From an uncultured Candidatus Udaeobacter sp. (GTDB lineage: Bacteria > Verrucomicrobiota > Verrucomicrobiia > Chthoniobacterales > UBA10450): a DNA stretch of 6,790 nucleotides. Positions 1-6,193 of this stretch are shown piece by piece (position 1 is the first letter of the stretch; every line of letters begins with the position of its first letter). Under the pieces are notes generated by a model. It saw only the letters and a program-made list of their open reading frames with translations, had not been told where the DNA came from and made no database searches. The position numbers and the translations under genes are program-made. Location: positions 1 through 6,790 of the forward strand of contig CATPBS010000046.1 of NCBI GenBank assembly GCA_955652715.1, in the 5' to 3' direction.

Positions 1-57
1 GAAATAACGATGGGCCGCCGCTACTATTGGGTGAGCTACACGGTGCGGGGAAACTGA
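1..57 (+). CDS. 3' end of an unidentified gene, cut by the left edge
   Basis: Frame 1 is open from the first base and ends in TGA at 55-57, giving 18 visible residues that finish in RRYYWVSYTVRGN. The ending has the alternating aromatic/hydrophobic look of a terminal beta-strand. The support for coding is indirect: the next plus-strand start lies 7-13 bases beyond the stop behind an AGGAG box, as expected inside an operon. Too little is visible to name a family. It could also be a chance open frame. Confidence 0.35.
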   Translation, partial: EITMGRRYYWVSYTVRGN

Positions 58-533
58 CAGGAGCATGAAGGTGGATCTGGACGACATCGAGCAGCGGCAG
101 CAGCATTACTACAACCAGCGGGCGGGCGAGTACGAGCTAGTCTACTCGCTCGATGATGAGCGCCTCCAGCAAGACCTCGCTGCGTTGGCGATGATGGTTT
201 CGGATTGGGCTGTGTTGTTTCCGTGCGAGCGACCTGCGGAGCTGTTCTGGCCGCGCTTTGACTGCTTTCCGTCTGCGTCTTTCTCCTGCGCTGCGGCGAC
301 GAAACGGGCTGACCGGGCTCGGTCACATCTGATGCGGTCGCCTCCGTCGTTCCAACCATTGTTGGTTCGCCGTGTCGCCCCAAAGCGTAATGCACTGGCG
401 CAGTAGCAACACGATACGAACCGACGGCAACGTCGCGCGTCACATGGTAAGAACTCACTGCGACATTGCGCGTAGTTCCACATCCGGCAAGCAAAACTGC
501 CGCAAACAGAAAAAGTCGTTCCAACATCTTCAT
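36..533 (-). CDS. small repeat-bearing lipoprotein, C-terminal tail probably not native
   Basis: The 165-residue product opens with a lipoprotein signal peptide: MKMLER, a hydrophobic run, and a lipobox LAGC with the lipidated Cys at 18. The start is ATG 533, or ATG 527 two codons on; upstream there is only a weak ACGAG box. After Cys18 come two imperfect 11-residue repeats, TRNVAVSSYHV (21-31) and TRDVAVGSYRV (32-42), then ATAPVHYALG, then a low-complexity Ser/Thr/Pro/Gln stretch to about 116 that may span the periplasm. From about 117 the sequence becomes Arg/Ala/Pro-rich and is the antisense of the methyltransferase-like fragment, so this end is probably a read-through tail and the original stop is lost. 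The function is unknown; a lipid-anchored envelope protein is expected from the signal. The N-terminal two thirds look real. Confidence 0.55.
   Translation of the reverse strand: MKMLERLFLFAAVLLAGCGTTRNVAVSSYHVTRDVAVGSYRVATAPVHYALGRHGEPTMVGTTEATASDVTEPGQPVSSPQRRRKTQTESSQSAARTAPQVARTETTQPNPKPSSPTQRGLAGGAHHRASRLARTRPPAGCSNAAAAARCRPDPPSCSCQFPRTV
59..63 (+). promoter_or_regulatory. Shine-Dalgarno AGGAG for the methyltransferase-like fragment
   Basis: AGGAG lies just after the upstream stop codon. It is only 1 base from the ATG at 65 but 7 bases from the in-frame GTG at 71, so the spacing favours GTG 71 as the original start. It is the clearest ribosome binding site in the window. Confidence 0.45.
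65..187 (+). pseudogene. truncated N-terminus of a SAM-dependent methyltransferase-like gene
   Basis: The first ~41 codons read like the lead-in of a class I SAM-dependent methyltransferase: a charged helix, then HYYNQRAGEYELVY, resembling the YYxxRAxEYD pattern that precedes the SAM fold, then DDERLQQDLAAL. The glycine-rich SAM-binding motif that should follow is absent. From about codon 41 the frame runs into sequence that reads better as a lipoprotein gene on the other strand, and it stops at 406. By hand count, codons 71-184 have G or C at the third position in 31 of 38 cases, against 20 of 30 at the start of putA. The true start may be GTG 71. The family call rests on a short motif and is tentative. 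The fragment is either a real pseudogene left by a rearrangement or one side of an assembly join. Confidence 0.45.
408..473 (-). repeat. two tandem 33-bp direct repeats inside the lipoprotein gene
   Basis: Copies at 441-473 and 408-440 match at 23 of 33 positions by hand alignment and encode two 11-residue units that share TR-x-VAV-x-SY-x-V. The protein copies agree at 8 of 11 residues. Confidence 0.65.
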
Positions 534-866
534 CTCGTGTGTAACAGATGTGCCCTCATTGCAATCTGTTCAATCATTTAATCGCGACAAACCCCTAGCG
601 AGTCGCTCATCGCGCTTGTTTGCTGCCGACTGTATACGCCGCGCTCAATCAGCACAAAGAGATTGCCTGACAGCTCAGAGCCCTGGGCCTCCGAACTCTG
701 CCAGGCAAATCCCGTTCGATTTACTCTTCGGAATCGTGTGCAGCAGTTTCATTTTTATTTCGAAGACAGCCGGCTAAGTGATCGTGTCGGCTAGCAAAAT
801 ACTTCATGCCCGAAAGATGGCTGGTTCTCGTTTTGCGTAACACACAGGCGCGGACTAGCTTCGCAA
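534..866. other. 333-bp intergenic region between the divergent lipoprotein and putA genes
   Basis: The region must hold promoters for both flanking genes, yet I find no convincing -35/-10 pair on either strand. A TATACG box near 632 has a TTGTTT element upstream, but the spacing is too short. Open frames here are short and unlike protein. The one structured element is the hairpin at 663-708. No Shine-Dalgarno sequence precedes putA. Confidence 0.6.
663..708. repeat. imperfect stem-loop upstream of putA
   Basis: The outer arms TTGCCTG (663-669) and CAGGCAA (702-708) are a perfect 7-bp inverted repeat. Nested inside are CAGAG (676-680) and CTCTG (696-700), with a small GCCC/GGGC pair in the loop. 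There is a 6-base bulge on the left and a single base on the right. No T-run follows on either strand, so an intrinsic terminator is unlikely. A regulatory leader structure or a two-site operator for putA is possible but unproven. Confidence 0.4.
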
Positions 867-3800
867 ATGAAGGCGCTTCAAAGCGAAATTGAGCGGCGAG
901 GCAGGCGCATCTTCGAGCTGATCGATAAACATCCAGAGGCGCTTTTCAGCAAGGCCGGATTTTATCAGCGATTGATGGCGCTCTCTATGCGTGACGAGCG
1001 GTTTAAAGTGCAACTGTTTCGTTTTGTCGATGTCCTGCCCTCGTTGCGCAGCTCCAGTGAGATCGTTCAGCACCTCGAGGAATATTTTTCGCACGAGCGC
1101 GATGGCTTGCCTACGCTCGTTGGCGCCGGGATTCGGCTGGCGCGCATGGTTCCGTGGGTGAGCGGACCGATCCTGCGCGGGAATGTTTCCGGAATGGCGC
1201 GCCAGTTTATCGCCGGAAAAAATCCGGACAACGTAATGGCGACATTGCGCAAGCGCCGTGCGCAAAAAATCGGCTTTACTGTCGACCTATTGGGAGAAGC
1301 GGTCGTAAGCGAACCGGAGGCGGATGAATATGCGGCGCGTTATCTGGATTTACTGGAGAAACTCGCGCGAGAAACAAAACACCGGACCGACCCGCTGGGC
1401 GAGAATTCGGAACTGTTTCCGGTTGTAAATCTGTCGGTCAAAATTTCTGCGCTGTATTCGCAGATGAGTCCGGCCGATCCGGCCGATGCAATCGCCCACC
1501 TCGCACCCAAACTGCGGCCGCTCCTGCGCTGCGCGCGAGAGCTCGGAGCCTTCATCAATTTTGATATGGAAAGCTATGCGCACAAAAATACCACTCTTGA
1601 ACTGTTCAAAACCATTTTCACAGAGGAGGAGTTTAGAGATTGGCCGCACGCCGGCATCGTCATCCAAGCGTATTTGCGAGATTCGGAAGCCGATTTGCGC
1701 GACTTGATCGAGTGGGGCCGCGCCCGCGGCACGCGCTTCGCAGTCCGGCTGGTAAAAGGCGCATATTGGGACTACGAAACCACGAAATCGATCCAGAACA
1801 GCTGGAATTGTCCGGTTTATTTTCAGAAGCCGCAAAGCGACGTGAATTTCGAGACGCTCACGGAGTTGCTTTTGGAAAATGAATCAATCGTTACTGCCGC
1901 CTTCGGCTCGCACAACGTCCGCAGCATCGCCCACGCACAGGCGCTCGCGAATGAGCTCGGGGTCGATCGCAGCCGCTTCGAGTTTCAACTGCTCTACGGC
2001 ATGGCCGGGCCGATCAAGAGGGCACTGGTGGAAATGGGTTATCGTGTCCGCGAATATTGCCCGGTCGGCGAACTGCTTCCCGGGATGTCCTATCTGGTTC
2101 GACGCCTGCTCGAGAACACGTCGAATGAAGGGTTTCTGCGCGCAAAATTTGCCGAGAACGTGTCGGCGAAAGAATTGCTGCGCGATCCAAGGGAGCTGGT
2201 AAAACCGGATGGAGCGAACCTGATGGGATCAGAAAGTCCGATCACTGTGCGAAATCAGCGTAGCAAAAATGGCGCTTCCCTTGACACCGCGCCCGGCGAT
2301 GTTTATCGAAACTCGCCGCTTGTGAGTTTCGTTTACAAAGACAGTCAGGACAAGATGCGGAGTGCATTGAACGAGGTGCGCAAACGCTTCGGCGAAAAAT
2401 ATCCGCTCTATATCGGAGGCGAAAAGGTCTGGACCGACGAGCTGACACCTTCGGTTAATCCCAGTGAGCCAACCGAGATTATCGGTTACGCCAGTGAAGC
2501 GGGAATTCCGGAAGCCGAACGCGCGGTCAAGGCTGCGCGCGCGGCGTTTGGTAAGTGGAGCCGCACGCCGTTTGAAGAGCGGGCGCTCTTGCTGGACCGC
2601 GCCGCGGATATCATGGAGCGCCGGCGCTACGAACTCTCCGCAGTCGAAGTCTTCGAAGTAGGCAAGCCTTGGAGTGAAGCAGACGCCGACATCCGCGAGG
2701 CAATCGATTTTTGCCGCTTTTACGCGCAGCAGATGCGCCGCCTCGGCCGCCCGAAGCTCACACAACGCGTCCCTGGCGAGGACAGTTATCACCACTACTG
2801 GCCGCGCGGCGTCGCATTCGTGATCGCGCCATGGAATTTTCCGATCGCCATTCTCTGCGGAATGGCGTCGGCCGGGGTCGTAACCGGAAATACCGTGATC
2901 ATGAAACCATCCGAGCAATCGATTGTCAGCGGCGCCATGCTCATGCAGGTGTTCGAGGAAGCAGGTGTTCCGCCGGGCGTTTTGAATTTTCTATCCGGGC
3001 ACGGCTCCGTGATAGGAGCGCACTTGGTTAACCACAAGGATGTCGATTTGATCGCGTTCACGGGATCGCGCGAAGTCGGATTAAAAATTTGGGAGTCGGC
3101 CGGTATCACTCGACCCGGTCAACGCGAGCTAAAGCGTGTCATTTGCGAGATGGGCGGAAAAAACGCAATAATCGTCGATTCCGATGCCGATCTTGACGAG
3201 GCGATTGTTTATTCCATTTACTCCGCATTCGGCTACGGGGGACAGAAGTGTTCTGCGCTATCGCGCCTCATTCTGCTTGAGGAAAATTACGATCGCGTGA
3301 TGGAACGTTTGATTCCGGCCGCAGCAAGTCTGCGAATCGGTAATCCGGAAGAACCAGGCATCATGGTCGGGCCAGTGATCGACGAGGCTGCTTACCGGCG
3401 CATTCTGGATTACATCGAGGTGGGCAAGAGCGAGGCGACGCTCGCCTATCAAGCGAAAGAAGTGCCGCCCCATGGCTATTTTATTCCGCCGACCATTTTC
3501 ACCGATGTGAAACCAAGTATGCGCATCGCGCGCGAGGAAATTTTTGGCCCCGTGCTGAGCGTAATAAAAGTGCGCGATCTCGATGAAGCGCTCGAAGTCG
3601 CGAACGGCACTGATTACGCGCTGACCGGCGGATTTTTGTCGCGTAGTCCGGACAACATTGAGCGCGTCAAAGTACAATTGGAGGCGGGAAATGTCTATAT
3701 CAATCGCTCGTGCACCGGGGCGATTGTTGGACGTCATCCATTTGGTGGATTCAAGATGAGCGGCAGCGGTACCAAAGCGGGTGGCGAAGATTATCTCCTG

Positions 3801-3908
3801 AACTTTCTCATCCCGCGCGTGGTAACCGAAAATACTACTCGCCACGGCTTCGCCCCTGAACAGACGCCGGAATATCGCGACGAATTTCTCTGGCCAAAAC
3901 CGCAATAA
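867..3908 (+). CDS. putA: bifunctional proline dehydrogenase / L-glutamate gamma-semialdehyde dehydrogenase (PutA)
   Basis: The enzyme oxidises L-proline to pyrroline-5-carboxylate with FAD, feeding electrons to membrane quinones, then oxidises glutamate semialdehyde to glutamate with NAD+. In this family the intermediate passes through an internal tunnel. The 1013 residues match short PutA proteins (about 1000); the ribbon-helix-helix DNA-binding domain and extra C-terminal domain of long PutAs are absent. After a helical arm (~1-140), the FAD barrel (~140-430) shows VKISAL (Lys192), FDME (Asp233, Glu235), RLVKGAYWD (Arg294, Tyr300) and YCPVGELLPGMSYLVRRLLEN (Tyr397, Arg412, Arg413, Glu416). 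After a linker, the aldehyde dehydrogenase (~490-990) shows PWNFP (Asn657), KPSE (680-683), FTGS, EMGGKN (Glu761), catalytic Cys795 in GQKCSALSR, EEIFGPVLSV and PFGGFKMSG. All key residues seem present. ATG 867 is the only ATG, GTG or TTG in frame after the upstream stop at 792-794, although it has no Shine-Dalgarno. It appears monocistronic. Confidence 0.97.
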   Translation: MKALQSEIERRGRRIFELIDKHPEALFSKAGFYQRLMALSMRDERFKVQLFRFVDVLPSLRSSSEIVQHLEEYFSHERDGLPTLVGAGIRLARMVPWVSGPILRGNVSGMARQFIAGKNPDNVMATLRKRRAQKIGFTVDLLGEAVVSEPEADEYAARYLDLLEKLARETKHRTDPLGENSELFPVVNLSVKISALYSQMSPADPADAIAHLAPKLRPLLRCARELGAFINFDMESYAHKNTTLELFKTIFTEEEFRDWPHAGIVIQAYLRDSEADLRDLIEWGRARGTRFAVRLVKGAYWDYETTKSIQNSWNCPVYFQKPQSDVNFETLTELLLENESIVTAAFGSHNVRSIAHAQALANELGVDRSRFEFQLLYGMAGPIKRALVEMGYRVREYCPVGELLPGMSYLVRRLLENTSNEGFLRAKFAENVSAKELLRDPRELVKPDGANLMGSESPITVRNQRSKNGASLDTAPGDVYRNSPLVSFVYKDSQDKMRSALNEVRKRFGEKYPLYIGGEKVWTDELTPSVNPSEPTEIIGYASEAGIPEAERAVKAARAAFGKWSRTPFEERALLLDRAADIMERRRYELSAVEVFEVGKPWSEADADIREAIDFCRFYAQQMRRLGRPKLTQRVPGEDSYHHYWPRGVAFVIAPWNFPIAILCGMASAGVVTGNTVIMKPSEQSIVSGAMLMQVFEEAGVPPGVLNFLSGHGSVIGAHLVNHKDVDLIAFTGSREVGLKIWESAGITRPGQRELKRVICEMGGKNAIIVDSDADLDEAIVYSIYSAFGYGGQKCSALSRLILLEENYDRVMERLIPAAASLRIGNPEEPGIMVGPVIDEAAYRRILDYIEVGKSEATLAYQAKEVPPHGYFIPPTIFTDVKPSMRIAREEIFGPVLSVIKVRDLDEALEVANGTDYALTGGFLSRSPDNIERVKVQLEAGNVYINRSCTGAIVGRHPFGGFKMSGSGTKAGGEDYLLNFLIPRVVTENTTRHGFAPEQTPEYRDEFLWPKPQ

Positions 3909-3909
3909 G

Positions 3910-3929
3910 CGCGCGGGGCTTGTCGCGCG
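3910..3929. terminator. GC hairpin between convergent putA and the small membrane gene
   Basis: CGCGCG (3910-3915) and CGCGCG (3924-3929) can pair around an 8-base loop, starting 2 bases after the putA stop. The spot between two convergent genes suits a bidirectional terminator, but no T-run follows on either side, so intrinsic termination is doubtful. A 10-bp palindrome TAGCTAGCTA at 3952-3961 overlaps the stop codon of the opposing gene. Confidence 0.35.
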
Positions 3930-3958
3930 GTGTCAGTCGTCCGAATGCGGATAGCTAG

Positions 3959-4249
3959 CTACGGTCGGCCTTTGCTCAGCAATTTCACCACCGTGACCAC
4001 CATGTAGAGCACCGGCCAGGCCGAGGTCAGAACAATTGCCACAAACACCGCCATCTCCTTGGCCCGTTCGCGCGCAGCTTCGATCCGGTATTCGCGTCCT
4101 AAATTGTAAAAATTCCTGAACCCTGATTTGTCCTCGCCATCGTAAGGCGAGAAATACCCACCATGCCATTGCCCGAAACCGGAATGGAAAAAATAGTCCG
4201 TCTGCGGGAATCGCCCCTTGCCGCCCGTGGAAGGACTCCTCGGTTTCAT
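3959..4249 (-). CDS. small single-span membrane protein of unknown function
   Basis: The product has 96 residues. The N-terminal half (1-50) is basic, then rich in Gly and aromatic residues (TDYFFHSGFGQWHGGYFSPY). A charged amphipathic stretch (51-65, REYRIEAARERAKE) leads into one hydrophobic helix at about 66-89 (MAVFVAIVLTSAWPVLYMVV) and a short basic tail, KLLSKGRP. There is no cleavable signal peptide, so it is probably an inner-membrane anchor; orientation is uncertain because basic residues flank both sides. ATG 4249 has AGAGG 2 bases upstream, closer than usual. This frame is preferred over the longer minus-strand frame at 3933-4265 because it yields a coherent transmembrane protein. 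The gene converges on putA and diverges from the acyltransferase ORF. I do not recognise the family. Confidence 0.7.
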   Translation of the reverse strand: MKPRSPSTGGKGRFPQTDYFFHSGFGQWHGGYFSPYDGEDKSGFRNFYNLGREYRIEAARERAKEMAVFVAIVLTSAWPVLYMVVTVVKLLSKGRP

Positions 4250-4284
4250 AGCCTCTGACCCACAACTCGCGTGTGAACCGCCCC

Positions 4285-4294
4285 TATGATATCA
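4285..4294. promoter_or_regulatory. possible overlapping divergent -10 elements
   Basis: TATGAT (4285-4290, plus) is a good -10 match for the acyltransferase ORF, and TATCAT (4291 down to 4286, minus) for the membrane-protein gene. Both overlap the perfect 8-bp palindrome TGATATCA (4287-4294). Neither has a recognisable -35 element at the usual distance, so this is a weak call. The site lies in the 114-bp spacer between the two divergent starts. Confidence 0.25.
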
Positions 4295-4363
4295 CGTTAG
4301 AAAAAGGAAATCAGCCTGAAAAATAGCTTTCCGATCGCACGAAAGCGGCGAAAAACTGACCAC

Positions 4364-6169
4364 GTGGAAATCAAAACGGCATCTTATCGCACCGGTAAGC
4401 TATTGGTGAAACTGGTGTTTGGCTGTGTCGCACATGTTCGCGTGCTCGGACGCGAAAATGCGAATCGCACCGGCGGATTTCTGCTGGCGGCAAATCACAT
4501 CAGTCATTTCGATCCGTTTCTGATATCGTTAATGGTGCCGCGCAAGATCGATTGGATGACAATGGCGGAATTTTTCCGGTTGCCAGGGCTGGGATTCCTT
4601 TTGCGCGCGGTAGATGCGTTTCCGGCAGAACGAGATCGTGCCGATCGCAAAACAATCCGGACTGCAATCGAACGACTGAAAGACGGATGCGTCGTCGGTC
4701 TCTTCCCCGAGGGCGGGATCCGTGATGGCGCACACTCGTTGCTTGAAGGCGCGCCGCTCCGGCCGGGCGCAGCGACGCTTGCCCACATTGCTGGTGTTCC
4801 GATTGTGCCCTGCGTGATCCTTGGCAGCGATCGGCTGTATTCGATAAAACAATGGCTGCCGCTGCGTCGCACGCCGATCTGGATCGCGTTTGGAAATCGC
4901 ATTTCACATTTTCCAGAGCTGCCAAAACCACAGGCGCGCGAGCGGATCGAATGCGAATTGACTGCCGCGTTCAAAAATCTTTACGCGGAACTGCAACAAC
5001 AATTTCGCCTGACAACGGACGACTTGCCGCATCCGCCGCGAGAACGCACGAACCGTTGTAGGGCGAGCGCATCGCTTGCCATCCCCAGAACCGGCAACCC
5101 CGAAAGCTTTCGGGATTGCCCTACAATTCAACGCGATGGATTTCGCCGTTTCACCGCAGCAGGGGTCGATGCATTTCTATGCGCATCGATCAATTTCCTT
5201 CACACACGTCACAGGCTAAATGGGTACAGTCGCACAGAGATGGAACGCTACGTGGAGGAATGCGAGCGGCTCACCGCCCATCAGTATTATGCCTCGCCGG
5301 ACGGGGTCGATGTTTCGACTGAGCTCAGCACGAGTCTTGCCAAAGCACTTGGAGAAGGTCGCCCGACGATCACATGGAACAGTTCGATCCAGACACCATT
5401 TGCAGAAAACAACATCGCTCACGCGGAATTCTTTGAGTGCGCACAAGGCATCAGCGCGCCCACGGTGTTCCTGCTGCACGCGCTAATGTCCGCCAGTCCG
5501 ACCGGTCATCGACGTTACGCAGAGCGCTTCAATGAACTTGGCTGGAACGCATGTTTCCTTCATCTGCCGTATCATTTTTCCCGTGTCCCGCGCGGCTACT
5601 GGAACGGCGAACTTGCGATCACCTGCGATCTCATTCGCAACGCAGAAGGGCTCCGTCAGGGCGTAATTGAGCTGCGGCAGTTAATAAGTGCACTGCGCAA
5701 ACGCGGTTACCGCGACTTCGGCGTGCTCGCCACCAGTTACGGCGGATGGGTCGGCGCGTTGCTCGCGATGGTTGAGCGCGATCTTCGTTTCGTTGCCTTG
5801 ATGGCGCCGATTGTGAATATCGAACACGCGATCTGGGCGAGTCCTGCGGCGTGGCTTATTCGGCGCGAGTTGCGTCGTGCGAACATCGAGCCGTCTCTCG
5901 TCGCTCGCCATTTTCATCTGAGCTCACCATTGCACAACCAACCGCTTTGTGATTCTGCTCGCGTTCTATTCGTAACCGGTGAGTTCGATTCGATCGCGCC
6001 AGCCGAGCAAATTGAGGCGATCCAGCGAAAATGGCGCGGCTCGGAACTGTTGCGGGTTCGCCAGGGCCATTACGGCTATCGAATGATGCGCGAAACGCTC
6101 GCGCGGCTGAAAGAGCGTGGCGATTTGCAAACCACGAACAGCGGCGGCTTCCCGGGCGCTCATGTTTGA
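4364..6169 (+). CDS. PlsC-type acyltransferase fused to an alpha/beta hydrolase
   Basis: This 601-codon frame holds two domains. Residues 1 to ~210 are a lysophospholipid acyltransferase of the PlsC type, which transfers an acyl chain to the sn-2 position of lysophosphatidate at the inner membrane: NHISHFD (His45, Asp50), AFPAERDR (85-92), FPEGGIR (114-120) and VPIVP (145-149) are the four expected blocks in order. Residues ~262 to 590 are an alpha/beta hydrolase with FLLHAL (oxyanion region, 369-374), a nucleophile elbow ATSYGG (Ser458, Ala in place of the first Gly of GxSxG), Asp542 in GEFDS and His569 in QGHYG; its substrate is unknown. Residues ~231-255 come from a palindromic element. 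The start is GTG 4364 inside the palindrome CCACGTGG, with no Shine-Dalgarno; no other ATG, GTG or TTG lies upstream in frame. If the hydrolase is made separately, its first in-frame ATG is 5240 (residue 293), which would drop the helix at 262-290. The last residues (SGGFPGAHV) come from a second repeat. Confidence 0.85.
   Translation: MEIKTASYRTGKLLVKLVFGCVAHVRVLGRENANRTGGFLLAANHISHFDPFLISLMVPRKIDWMTMAEFFRLPGLGFLLRAVDAFPAERDRADRKTIRTAIERLKDGCVVGLFPEGGIRDGAHSLLEGAPLRPGAATLAHIAGVPIVPCVILGSDRLYSIKQWLPLRRTPIWIAFGNRISHFPELPKPQARERIECELTAAFKNLYAELQQQFRLTTDDLPHPPRERTNRCRASASLAIPRTGNPESFRDCPTIQRDGFRRFTAAGVDAFLCASINFLHTRHRLNGYSRTEMERYVEECERLTAHQYYASPDGVDVSTELSTSLAKALGEGRPTITWNSSIQTPFAENNIAHAEFFECAQGISAPTVFLLHALMSASPTGHRRYAERFNELGWNACFLHLPYHFSRVPRGYWNGELAITCDLIRNAEGLRQGVIELRQLISALRKRGYRDFGVLATSYGGWVGALLAMVERDLRFVALMAPIVNIEHAIWASPAAWLIRRELRRANIEPSLVARHFHLSSPLHNQPLCDSARVLFVTGEFDSIAPAEQIEAIQRKWRGSELLRVRQGHYGYRMMRETLARLKERGDLQTTNSGGFPGAHV
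5056..5126. repeat. 71-bp palindromic (REP/MITE-like) element inside the fusion ORF
   Basis: The ends TTGTAGGGC (5056-5064) and GCCCTACAA (5118-5126) are a perfect 9-bp inverted repeat. Inside are GGCGAGCG/CGCTTGCC (5062-5069 with 5073-5080, one G-T pair, 3-base loop) and a perfect 16-bp palindrome CCCGAAAGCTTTCGGG (5099-5114). The latter is extended by GGCAA/TTGCC (5093-5097 with 5116-5120) across one mismatch. The outer arms compete with both inner hairpins. Terminal inverted repeats around short hairpins are typical of small non-autonomous repeats. No second copy is visible here, so mobility is inferred. Confidence 0.75.
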
Positions 6170-6193
6170 CGCGGCGGCTGAGAAGCCGCCGCT
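6140..6193. repeat. palindromic element at the convergent gene ends
   Basis: One arm occurs three times: AGCGGCGGCTT at 6140-6150, GCGGCGGCT at 6171-6179, and the inverted AAGCCGCCGCT at 6183-6193. The third can pair perfectly with the first (11 bp, 32-base loop) or with the second (9 bp, 4-base loop), so two folds compete. The element encodes the last residues of the hydrolase on one strand and of the SGNH esterase on the other. Confidence 0.7.

Noticed and set aside
618..637. Possible sigma-70 promoter TTGTTT ... TATACG before putA
   Set aside because: The spacer is only about 11 bases, far below the usual 16-18.
466..777. Plus-strand open frame across the lipoprotein 5' end and the gap before putA
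   Set aside because: Composition is unlike a protein, there is no ribosome binding site, and it is antisense to the clear signal peptide and lipobox.
768..792. Weak inverted repeat AGCCG ... CGGCT upstream of putA
   Set aside because: Only 5 bp with a 15-base loop, which is expected by chance in GC-rich DNA.
2229..2918. Long minus-strand open frame inside putA (229 codons), with another at 3258-3905
   Set aside because: Both are antisense to conserved aldehyde dehydrogenase and PRODH-linker sequence and are explained by codon bias in putA.
3933..4265. Longer minus-strand frame overlapping the small membrane protein
   Set aside because: It gives an Arg/Gly/Trp-rich sequence without domain or signal character, while the shifted frame at 3959-4249 gives a coherent transmembrane protein.
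5136..5218. ATG at 5136 as a separate hydrolase start
   Set aside because: It is in a different frame from the hydrolase and reaches a stop after 27 codons.
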